Shown here piece after piece: positions 1 to 6,576 of a stretch of 10,687 nt of DNA. The stretch comes from an uncultured Candidatus Saccharibacteria bacterium. GTDB taxonomy: Bacteria > Patescibacteriota > Saccharimonadia > Saccharimonadales > Saccharimonadaceae. The translations under genes were made by a program, and so were the position numbers. Within the stretch, counting starts at the first letter, position 1; the number at the start of each line of letters is the position of its first letter. The stretch covers positions 1-10,687 of the forward strand of contig CALICZ010000134.1 in NCBI GenBank assembly GCA_938049075.1. Reading direction: 5' to 3'. A model generated the notes under the pieces. The model was not told the DNA's origin and ran no database searches. It worked only from the letters and a program-made list of their open reading frames with translations.

Positions 1-1830
1 TTTAGTAGCTTCACGCTTATATGTGATCGTTTGGTCTGTAGTTAATACACCATTACCACCAGCTGCAGCTGATTCAGAGAACATATGTAATATGCCACTA
101 GACATTGCATCACCAGCATCTTCGCCTATCGTAGAACTATCCACTAGCGTTCCTGCCATGGTATTAATAAGTTTGCCGAGAATTGGAGCCATAATACTTG
201 ATATGACAGGTGCAGCCATTTCTGAAACAAGCTGGCCAACAATGCTTGTCCAACCTCCAGCTACACTCAAGAGGAGCTGACCTGCACTACTGTTGATGCC
301 CGTACACGATGTTTTAAGGATACCAATATTAGCGCCAAGTGCGTTAGCAAGGCTATTCATTTTACGAGCCCATCCACCACCTGGGACATACTGCGTCCAG
401 TTTGAGGTATCTGACGAAACTAAATCATTATACATAATTTGCTTATAACCATGGCTTTCAGGAGCAGATCGTTTTGTAATCTTGCCTTCTTTATTGACCC
501 TTGTTGCCATAAATTTAGCTCCTAATTCGGCCATAGGTATAGGGTTGTTTGTTCCAGCTCTTGCATGATCTGCAGCGGTAGCAAACAAAGTTGCAAATTG
601 GATCACTTGCTCCATTTGAATAGCCCGAATTGTTTTACTGATAGATTGGGCACCGTCTTGTACCATACAAAGCCCACCAGCAAGCATTGCAGCAATATTA
701 CCATTCTTGCCGACACCCTCTTTGATGATCTTGGCGGCAGCCTCTTTACTGACTGACTTCGATGCACCCTCAGCACCTTCACCAGCTATCTTTTTCGCTT
801 CGTTGCCAATATCAGTATCTTCGGTTATCTTTTCTTTTCCTTCTTCGTCGGATTCCTTCGCTTCGTATTTACCCTTTACTTCTTTCCCTTTGACGGTATT
901 ATCAATACCTTCATCAACTTGTTTTTTGTTTTTCGCTTCGGCTAGACGATCCTTTTTTGTAAATTTCCACTTTTTCCTAAGATTGGCAGCTACTTTATCA
1001 GAAAACACTACCCAGCGAGGTGCGTAAACTTCGTGAATTATAGAGCGGACTTCCGTATCCTGGAAAAAATTTTTTCTAAAGTCTGGCGAATCAATAACTT
1101 TTTTTGTACCATCACTACGTGTAATGCGCAATTGGTCTGGTTTTACACCTAATAAGCCAACATCCTCACTCTTTATAACCTTACCATCTTTGAGAGCTTC
1201 GATTCTTCTGTTTTTTTCAAACCGTTTAATCATATACTTTGACAAACGACCATAGCGTTGGCAGACACGAAGCGTGGAGCATATACCACCAGTCGCCTTA
1301 CCTTCGATACGCTGATACATAATCTTATGAGCACGTTTTTCAAAGCTGGTACTTTGTGAATCCCATTTAATAATAGAATTTTGTAACCAGTGTGAAATAG
1401 AAAGACTGGCAAAATTTGCTGGCGTCATAGCAAGGAAACTGCCTCCACCAAACATCATAATGGCGAGAGTGATTAAAGGCTTATTTCGTGCACCGGTTAT
1501 TGTGCCGCGTACTTTATCGAAGAAAGATGCTGATTTATCAGAAGAGGCGGTGTTTACAGGCGAGACATTTGTATTCCACCCTCCTCCCGGCGCGCCCTCC
1601 TGGCCTCGGACGGAGTTGGTGTAGTCACTGCTGCCAGCGTTGCTGCGTGACGATGAGCCACTCCCGCTATTCTCGCGCGACTGGAGGTCTTGGGCGGTGC
1701 TAGATTGGCTATGATCACCACTGCCAGCGTGATTATTCCGACCAGCGAAGGTGTCGTTGCTCCAATGCGTATTCCCCGGATTATGCCGGTCGAGATCGGG
1801 TTTTTGCTGGGAGGGGATGGGGGTAGGCAT
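1..1830 (-). CDS. Unrecognised membrane-anchored protein of the secretion cluster (C-terminus outside window)
   Basis: An uninterrupted minus-strand frame of 610 codons starts at an ATG at 1830 and stays open to base 1. I read every codon and found no stop. Residues 1-115 are low complexity, rich in Ser, Gly, Asn and Gln, and look disordered. One hydrophobic segment follows at about 118-135 (PLITLAIMMFGGG...), then a domain with Cys184 and Cys190, a highly charged Lys/Glu stretch at about 291-370, a Gly/Ala-rich segment at about 378-390 containing Cys388, and a Gly/Ala/Ser-rich weakly hydrophobic region at about 508-562. The start is 6 bases after the VirB4 stop, so the two are probably cotranscribed. 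A GAGG 12 bases upstream is a poor ribosome site, and translational coupling is likely. I do not recognise the family. Position and architecture suggest an envelope-exposed component or effector of the secretion system, which is inference. The first ~85 codons are GC-rich like VirB4, and the rest is AT-richer. Confidence 0.85.
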   Translation of the reverse strand, partial: MPTPIPSQQKPDLDRHNPGNTHWSNDTFAGRNNHAGSGDHSQSSTAQDLQSRENSGSGSSSRSNAGSSDYTNSVRGQEGAPGGGWNTNVSPVNTASSDKSASFFDKVRGTITGARNKPLITLAIMMFGGGSFLAMTPANFASLSISHWLQNSIIKWDSQSTSFEKRAHKIMYQRIEGKATGGICSTLRVCQRYGRLSKYMIKRFEKNRRIEALKDGKVIKSEDVGLLGVKPDQLRITRSDGTKKVIDSPDFRKNFFQDTEVRSIIHEVYAPRWVVFSDKVAANLRKKWKFTKKDRLAEAKNKKQVDEGIDNTVKGKEVKGKYEAKESDEEGKEKITEDTDIGNEAKKIAGEGAEGASKSVSKEAAAKIIKEGVGKNGNIAAMLAGGLCMVQDGAQSISKTIRAIQMEQVIQFATLFATAADHARAGTNNPIPMAELGAKFMATRVNKEGKITKRSAPESHGYKQIMYNDLVSSDTSNWTQYVPGGGWARKMNSLANALGANIGILKTSCTGINSSAGQLLLSVAGGWTSIVGQLVSEMAAPVISSIMAPILGKLINTMAGTLVDSSTIGEDAGDAMSSGILHMFSESAAAGGNGVLTTDQTITYKREATK

Positions 1831-1836
1831 GGTGGA

Positions 1837-3672
1837 CTACGACCTCACTGGCTGCTGGTATAAGCTGTTATTGGCTACTGGGTTGGTGGTGATGAATTGC
1901 GTCTCGGTCTCGCTGGCGAAGATGCGGATATGGACGTGGTTTTGCCCAGCAAAGAAGAGGCCATCGCCCACAGGGAAGTTAGACAGGCGCTTACGCTCCT
2001 CCTCGGTGAGCTTGAAGACCTCAGCTAGCACATCCACCGCGCTGGTCGATTGCTTTAGCAAAAGCTGGAGCGAGCTGTTTGCTACAATAGCCCGGCCCTT
2101 CTCGCTCCCCATAAAGTCCTCTACGTCCTGCGTGATGGTCGTCAGGCCCAGAGAGTACTTACGAGCTCGCTTGGCTAGGCTATGAAGAAACTCCGCCGAG
2201 TCTTCGTACTTCATCAGCTGCCAGGCCTCATCAACGATGAGCATCCGCCGGCGCTGTACGGTGCGGGCAATGTTCCAGATGTGGCTCAGCACAATATACA
2301 TTGCTACTGGCCGCAGGTCATCCTCCAGGTCGCGGATATTAAACACCACCATGCTGTTATTAATATCAACATTGCTCTGCTGGCTAAAGATACCAGCGAA
2401 GGTGCCCGTGGTGTATTTGCGCAGGCGCTGAGCTAGCGATGGCCCTGCCCCACCCATGTGGAGGAGGGTGTCGTAGAGGTCGATGATCGTTGGTGGCTGA
2501 GAATTATGCGTTAGTGGGTCGCTGGTGATGCCGGCCCGGGCGTAGGTATCGATGAGTGCTTGGTCGAGATCGGCCTCTTCAGCTGGGCTGAGCAAGGCAA
2601 TCTGCTGCCCACCCACCAGTGTGCCACCTAGCATGAGCTTGAAGAGCCGCTGCAGGGTGATGAGATTAGCGCGCAGGGCGTCGGTTGCTTCGTCGCTGTC
2701 GATCACTCGGGGGAGGTCGAAGGGGTTAATCCGCGTATCGCTGCTGAGACTGAGGCGAATATAGCTCCCGCCGACCGCATCGGCCAGCTTTTGGTACTCA
2801 TTCTCCGGGTCGATGACGAGAATGTCGGTGCCGAGCATCATACTGCGTAGCGCCTCGAGTTTAACAGTGAAGGATTTACCGGCACCAGACTTCGCAAAGA
2901 CGACCATATTCGCATTCTCAAGGCTAAAGCGGTCGAAGATGACCAGCCCTTGGTTGTGCTGGTTCACACCGTAGAGAATCCCCTCGCCGTCACTGAGGTC
3001 GGCACTGGTGAAGGGAAAGCTCGTGCTCACCGCACCAGTGTTCATGTTGCGGCGGACTTGCAGCTGGTCGGTCATTTGAGGGATGGTGCTGTTGAGACCT
3101 TGCTCTTGCTGGTTGCTGGCGGTCTTGCTGTAGACCATATTTTGGCCAAAGATCGTCTCGATGACGTGCTGAACAAAGCTCAGTTCCTCGAGGCTGTCGG
3201 CATAGAGCGTGACGTAAAGCCCAAAGCGGAAGAAGCGCTCGGCCCCAAGCTGCAGCTGATCGCGCAATTCCTCGGCATCGGCCAGAGCGGCTTCGCGGGC
3301 TGGGTCACGCACTTTACCCTTCTCAGAGTTCAGCGCCATATCGGCCTCAAGCTGCGTCACCTTCTTGCGGAGGTTGTTGAGGACGATCTCTGTCTCGACA
3401 GGGTAAATAAACATGCTAATATCGAGCACTTGGTCGATGTTGATCAACCCCGATAGCCAGCCTGTATAGAGCTCACGTGGGTAGCCATAGATGTAAAGTG
3501 TGCGGCCATACTTGGTGCCAATGCGGAAGTACGTGCTGTGGATCTCGAGGCTGCTGGGAGCGATTAAGTCGCGCAGCGTCGTCATCCCCTTGATAAAGGC
3601 TTCCTCTACCTCTGCTTGCTCGCGCTCGCGCTGCTGGGCAGCAATGTCGATTGGATCGGGTCGTCGTGCCAT
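1837..3672 (-). CDS. virB4: VirB4-family type IV secretion ATPase
   Basis: This 611-residue protein is the cytoplasmic ATPase that energises a type IV secretion apparatus. Residues ~40-230 match the VirB4 N-terminal region (e.g. YFRIGTKYGRTLYIYGYPR near 48-66) and include a charged helical stretch at ~98-145. The ATPase core follows: Walker A FAKSGAGKSF at 259-268 with Lys266-Ser267, DILVIDPENEY at 283-293, the INPFDL motif at 315-320, Walker B LIVDEAW at 478-484, and TTITQDVEDF at 511-520 with the conserved Gln515. The first Gly of the Walker A consensus is Ala260, a variation I believe occurs in other VirB4 proteins. All catalytic motifs are present, so it should be active. The ATG at 3672 overlaps the stop of the upstream gene (TAATG) and has AAGGAG 7 bases upstream, so the start is secure. 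Length is shorter than the ~800 residues of Agrobacterium VirB4. No VirD4 coupling features are seen. Confidence 0.95.
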   Translation of the reverse strand: MARRPDPIDIAAQQREREQAEVEEAFIKGMTTLRDLIAPSSLEIHSTYFRIGTKYGRTLYIYGYPRELYTGWLSGLINIDQVLDISMFIYPVETEIVLNNLRKKVTQLEADMALNSEKGKVRDPAREAALADAEELRDQLQLGAERFFRFGLYVTLYADSLEELSFVQHVIETIFGQNMVYSKTASNQQEQGLNSTIPQMTDQLQVRRNMNTGAVSTSFPFTSADLSDGEGILYGVNQHNQGLVIFDRFSLENANMVVFAKSGAGKSFTVKLEALRSMMLGTDILVIDPENEYQKLADAVGGSYIRLSLSSDTRINPFDLPRVIDSDEATDALRANLITLQRLFKLMLGGTLVGGQQIALLSPAEEADLDQALIDTYARAGITSDPLTHNSQPPTIIDLYDTLLHMGGAGPSLAQRLRKYTTGTFAGIFSQQSNVDINNSMVVFNIRDLEDDLRPVAMYIVLSHIWNIARTVQRRRMLIVDEAWQLMKYEDSAEFLHSLAKRARKYSLGLTTITQDVEDFMGSEKGRAIVANSSLQLLLKQSTSAVDVLAEVFKLTEEERKRLSNFPVGDGLFFAGQNHVHIRIFASETETQFITTNPVANNSLYQQPVRS

Positions 3673-3685
3673 TAAAAATCTCCTT
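3672..3685 (-). promoter_or_regulatory. Ribosome binding site and TAATG stop-start overlap of virB4
   Basis: On the minus strand AAGGAG (3685-3680) is followed by 7 bases and then TAATG. The TAA stop of the TraC-like gene shares its final A with the ATG of virB4. The Shine-Dalgarno lies within the last codons of the upstream gene (HKGDF). This predicts translational coupling and near-stoichiometric production of the TraC-like protein and the ATPase. Confidence 0.85.
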
Positions 3686-4628
3686 TATGATACGCTGTCG
3701 AGGTTGGGACAGCTCCCTCGCCTTTGCGGACGAAGGTGGAAGTCACGTTATTAAAGTCGCCCAGCGGCTCGCGCACTGCCGTGTCGGGGTTATACATGTT
3801 GTAATAGAGAGTGCCGAGCTCTTTAGTCTTGAGCTGCACTGCCCGTACACCAATCTGCATCAAGCCATTGAGGATGGTGTCGGCGCGGTTGCGGATTTCC
3901 TCGCGGGCTCGCTCGTAGGTTTCTTTGCTAATCTTCGTCACAGTGTTGGCGTTCTTAGGGGCGAAGAGCTTCGTGAAAAATCCTTTACTCTGGTCGATAA
4001 TCGTCCCCTCCCCTGCTGGGTAATACGGGATAACGACGTAGAAGCTCTTGTCCATGATATTGGCGTTTTGCGAGAGATCGTCAATGAAGTTGATATAGTC
4101 TTCCATCAGTACGCTGAGCAGCATGTTGTCTTGGGTGCGCTGGATGGCGACCAGCTTATCGAGGTATGGGCCAATATCGACCCGCTGCGAGCGGATGCAG
4201 ATCTGCACTGGGAAGTATAGCGCATTGAGGAAGTTCTGGTAGCTATACTCCACCCCCTCGCGCTCACGGGCGCTCATGAGGTCGAAGTTAATCGACTCAC
4301 AGGCAATGACGGCGCGGAAGCTGCCATCACCCATGATGATCATATCATCGCGCAATTCCGAGAGGAGGAGGCTATTTTGTGTGGTAGCGGGCTTGGGTGG
4401 AGCCTTTTTCTTGGTGTCTTGAGTAGGCTGATCATTCGTATTGCCCTGCACAGCTGGTGGCTGAGCCAGTGCTTGCACTGCGGGGTAGTTACTCTGCGGC
4501 GGAGCGGGATACTGCGGGTAATTAGCTGGTACCTGGCCCGCCGGCGCAGCGCTCTGGCCTTGGCTATAGCCAAACTGGCTGGCTGGCCCAGCTGGTGGCT
4601 GTTGATTGTTGGGTGAATTTGGCGACAC
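3672..4628 (-). CDS. TraC-like accessory protein of the VirB4 ATPase
   Basis: This is a 318-residue soluble protein with no ATPase motifs. Residues 1-85 are Pro/Gln/Ala/Tyr-rich and probably disordered (e.g. YPQYPAPPQSNYPAVQ at 37-52). From about 86 a folded domain begins: LLLSELRDDMIIMGDGSFRAV at 87-107, a VEYSYQNFLNALYFPVQICIRSQ strand-helix-strand segment at 126-148, and a charged helix at ~233-252. This resembles the N-terminal (TraC-like) domain that precedes the nucleoside triphosphatase in TraC/VirB4 proteins, here as a free polypeptide. Because the adjacent VirB4 keeps its own N-terminal region, it looks like a partner or paralogous domain rather than half of a split gene. The start is GTG at 4628, chosen because AAGGAG lies 4 bases upstream and the next in-frame Met is at residue 96. 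It lies 18 bases after the PrgI gene. The TraC-like assignment is moderately secure; a precise role is inference. Confidence 0.82.
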   Translation of the reverse strand: MSPNSPNNQQPPAGPASQFGYSQGQSAAPAGQVPANYPQYPAPPQSNYPAVQALAQPPAVQGNTNDQPTQDTKKKAPPKPATTQNSLLLSELRDDMIIMGDGSFRAVIACESINFDLMSAREREGVEYSYQNFLNALYFPVQICIRSQRVDIGPYLDKLVAIQRTQDNMLLSVLMEDYINFIDDLSQNANIMDKSFYVVIPYYPAGEGTIIDQSKGFFTKLFAPKNANTVTKISKETYERAREEIRNRADTILNGLMQIGVRAVQLKTKELGTLYYNMYNPDTAVREPLGDFNNVTSTFVRKGEGAVPTSTAYHKGDF

Positions 4629-4640
4629 CGCTCTCCTTCT
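4629..4640 (-). promoter_or_regulatory. Ribosome binding site deciding a GTG start
   Basis: The minus strand reads AGAAGGAGAGCG directly before GTG at 4628. The strong AAGGAG core (4638-4633) with a 4-base gap supports the GTG as the true start of the TraC-like gene. The first in-frame ATG comes about 95 codons later and would remove the whole disordered arm. Confidence 0.75.
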
Positions 4641-4646
4641 TATTTC

Positions 4647-6515
4647 TTAGCGCAAAGGGATGACTATCTCATCATCGTCATCATTCTGACTAGCCTGCTC
4701 TTGATGTTGAATCCGGTTGGCTTCATTGGCAATGGCAGCAACGGACAAATCAGAGTTGCTGGCTAGTCTAATTATATCAGGCGAGACGGTGTTTGTGCTA
4801 GTGTTTGGCGGCATATTGTTGCGTTGCTGGGCAAGTTGCTCCTCACGCAGGCGTTCCTCGCGCGTGGGGGTTGTCTTGGCGTAATAACTGGGGTCGAGCG
4901 GCTGGATGACCGACTGGTGAATACTGGGGTATGGGTTGTAGCGCACAGCCATATCGATGACATTTTTGTCATTAGCCAGTGTCGAGCGTTCTCGGTAGGA
5001 TACTGCGGCTGGGGTGGGTGCGAGAGCTTGTGCGGTTTGAGCTGGCGCGACGGGTGGCTGCTGAGGTGGTGCTGGCTGGTAGGTAGGCTGCTGGGGAGGA
5101 TACGACACTGGGGTTTGCGGATAATTGGGGGCTGCTGGCGGGGTGGGTTGCTCTGCAGGTGCTGGAGTGAATGGCGGCTGAACATCGGTAGAAGGTGCTG
5201 CAGTTGGTTGATAATCAGGTGTAGTAGCAGTGTGCGTGGCTGACTTTTGGGGTGGTACAAGCGGCACGGTATCGGTGGTGGGAGTGGTGTGCTGGCGCAG
5301 GTTGGCGTAGATCGCCTCGAAGGATGGTGTCTCCTCTGGCTTGGGCTCTGGCGCAGCTTCTACTGTGGGCTTAGCCGGCGTGTAGGGTTTGCTCAGGGCA
5401 TCGGGCAAGACCGAATCATGTGGAATAACGGCCGGCAGTGCCATTGGCAGAAACTGGAGTGAGTCACGCTCTCGCGGCATAGGCTGCGGCTCGACGGCAG
5501 GTGCTTCATCATGCGGCGTGTCATCAACTGGTGAGAGCTCGTATACCTCGGTAGATTGCTGAGGCGGGTATGAGTTTGGTTGGTTTTGGTAGGCGCTAGT
5601 ATCGGGCGAAGGAGCTTGATGGTGAGATGATGCAGTGCGGTTTTCGGGGAAGCTCGTGGATGAATACGACACTGCTGGGCGCTGAGGTTCTGGTGCAGGG
5701 TATGGCGGCTTTGGCATACGAGGCTGAGGCGGCGATACTGGCGCAAAGCCAGCGTCATCAACGGGTGGCTGGTACGGAGGTGTAGCCTGTGGTGGGGTGC
5801 TTGGTGTTGGCTGCGGTACTGCCTGGTATGGCTGTGGCTGAGCCTGTGGCCAGGCTAGCTGATATGACACCGGGGCTTGCTGGAGTGGTTGCCCATCAGC
5901 TATGGCAGGTAGTGCAGCTGGTGGGGCTTGCATGCGCTCGATGGCGGCTCGGCGCCGGGCTTGGTTTGATTGCTCGATGCGCCGCGTCATTGCTCGTGCT
6001 TCGCTGCTGTTATCGTCAAACATATCTGAAGTCTGCTGTGCCTCAAAATAGACATCACTAATCATCGACCCCTGTGCATCAGGCACGCGGGTGTGGCGGA
6101 TAGACCAGCCATGGCTATCAGCCAGCTGCGACAGATACGCCAAGCGGCGCTCAGCCTCATCTTGGCTAAGGTTCTTCGTCCGCTCGATCTCCACCTTCTC
6201 GGGTACTGTAATCTCGATGAGCGAATTAATGCCATCGGGCTGCCACATGCGCCGGCGTGGCTTGGTGTAGAACGACACCACCGCCGCGAGGTAAACCTCC
6301 ATTGGCTGATCCTTGCGCAGAGGCAAAGCCAGCGCACCAAACAGCAGAATAATTGGCACCGGAATAACCGCCAGCGGCAAAAACACCTGCGATAATCCCC
6401 ATGCCAACGCGATCCCCGCCGCCGCAACCAGCAGATAAATAAACTGGCGAAAGCTAAACGGCCCAAGAATCTTATCCTCTGCCTCTACATCCTGCGCAAC
6501 CTTATATCTCGACAT
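4647..6515 (-). CDS. PrgI-family (VirB3-like) membrane protein with long proline-rich tail
   Basis: Residues 1-90 are a typical PrgI-family module: RYKVAQDVEAEDKILGPFSF near 3-22, two membrane segments at about 24-43 and 46-66, then a basic stop KPRRRM at 85-90. The PrgI family is the VirB3 counterpart found in Gram-positive and CPR type IV systems, where it docks the VirB4 ATPase to the membrane. Residues ~93-195 look folded (TVPEKVEIERTKNLS..., a helix rich in Arg and Glu at ~175-195). Residues ~197-505 are an extreme Pro/Gln/Ala/Thr/Tyr linker. A further non-repetitive segment at ~506-622 ends in a DDDDE acidic patch and EIVIPLR. Classical PrgI proteins are only ~100-150 residues, so this 622-residue form is heavily extended. 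The ATG at 6515 has no Shine-Dalgarno but lies 13 bases after a strong -10 box, suggesting a very short leader. It heads the cluster PrgI, TraC-like, VirB4, unknown. Confidence 0.9.
   Translation of the reverse strand: MSRYKVAQDVEAEDKILGPFSFRQFIYLLVAAAGIALAWGLSQVFLPLAVIPVPIILLFGALALPLRKDQPMEVYLAAVVSFYTKPRRRMWQPDGINSLIEITVPEKVEIERTKNLSQDEAERRLAYLSQLADSHGWSIRHTRVPDAQGSMISDVYFEAQQTSDMFDDNSSEARAMTRRIEQSNQARRRAAIERMQAPPAALPAIADGQPLQQAPVSYQLAWPQAQPQPYQAVPQPTPSTPPQATPPYQPPVDDAGFAPVSPPQPRMPKPPYPAPEPQRPAVSYSSTSFPENRTASSHHQAPSPDTSAYQNQPNSYPPQQSTEVYELSPVDDTPHDEAPAVEPQPMPRERDSLQFLPMALPAVIPHDSVLPDALSKPYTPAKPTVEAAPEPKPEETPSFEAIYANLRQHTTPTTDTVPLVPPQKSATHTATTPDYQPTAAPSTDVQPPFTPAPAEQPTPPAAPNYPQTPVSYPPQQPTYQPAPPQQPPVAPAQTAQALAPTPAAVSYRERSTLANDKNVIDMAVRYNPYPSIHQSVIQPLDPSYYAKTTPTREERLREEQLAQQRNNMPPNTSTNTVSPDIIRLASNSDLSVAAIANEANRIQHQEQASQNDDDDEIVIPLR
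5001..5927 (-). other. Coding low-complexity Pro/Gln-rich linker with recurring VSY motif
   Basis: This segment encodes residues ~197-505 of the PrgI-family protein. It is dominated by Pro, Gln, Ala, Thr and Tyr. A short [PA]VSY element recurs at about 215-219, 281-284, 470-472 and 505-507 (APVSY, AVSY, PVSY, AVSY). At DNA level the plus-strand 11-mer ATACGACACTG occurs at 5100 and 5664. It is probably a flexible, extended spacer. Confidence 0.7.
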
Positions 6516-6528
6516 AGTTTATGTATTT

Positions 6529-6537
6529 ATTATAGCA
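6529..6537 (-). promoter_or_regulatory. Extended -10 promoter for the PrgI-TraC-VirB4 operon
   Basis: The minus strand reads TGCTATAAT, a perfect TGnTATAAT extended -10 element, followed by 13 bases and then the PrgI ATG. No convincing -35 hexamer is visible at 16-18 bases upstream, as expected for extended -10 promoters. Transcription starting ~7 bases after the box would leave only a ~5-7 base leader with no room for a Shine-Dalgarno, and none is seen. The operon is therefore likely read from a nearly leaderless message, independently of virB6. Confidence 0.65.
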
Positions 6538-6576
6538 TGAGGGGGATGAAGAATATGTATGTGGAAAATAACCAAT

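Larger units (their letters stand above)
1570..6515. other. GC-rich block spanning the PrgI-TraC-VirB4 genes
   Basis: Hand counts of sample 60-base lines give about 58% GC at 1741, 60% at 1981, 70% at 3241 and 62% at 5101. Outside the block they give about 42% at 841 and 1081, 45% at 1441, 38% at 7681, 40% at 9061 and 50% at 10261. The right edge coincides with the PrgI start codon. The left edge lies within the disordered N-terminal part of the gene at 1-1830. Codon use shifts accordingly. Confidence 0.7.

Noticed and set aside
23..1027. Plus-strand open frames at 23-280 and 707-1027.
   Set aside because: They are antisense to the continuous 610-codon minus-strand frame, which has a normal protein composition with a membrane anchor and charged regions.
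2950..3456. A 168-codon open frame on the plus strand within virB4 (also long plus frames at 3651-4220 and 4824-5243).
   Set aside because: They lie antisense to well-supported genes in the GC-rich block, where antisense stops are rare. Their translations show no family features and no ribosome site supports them.
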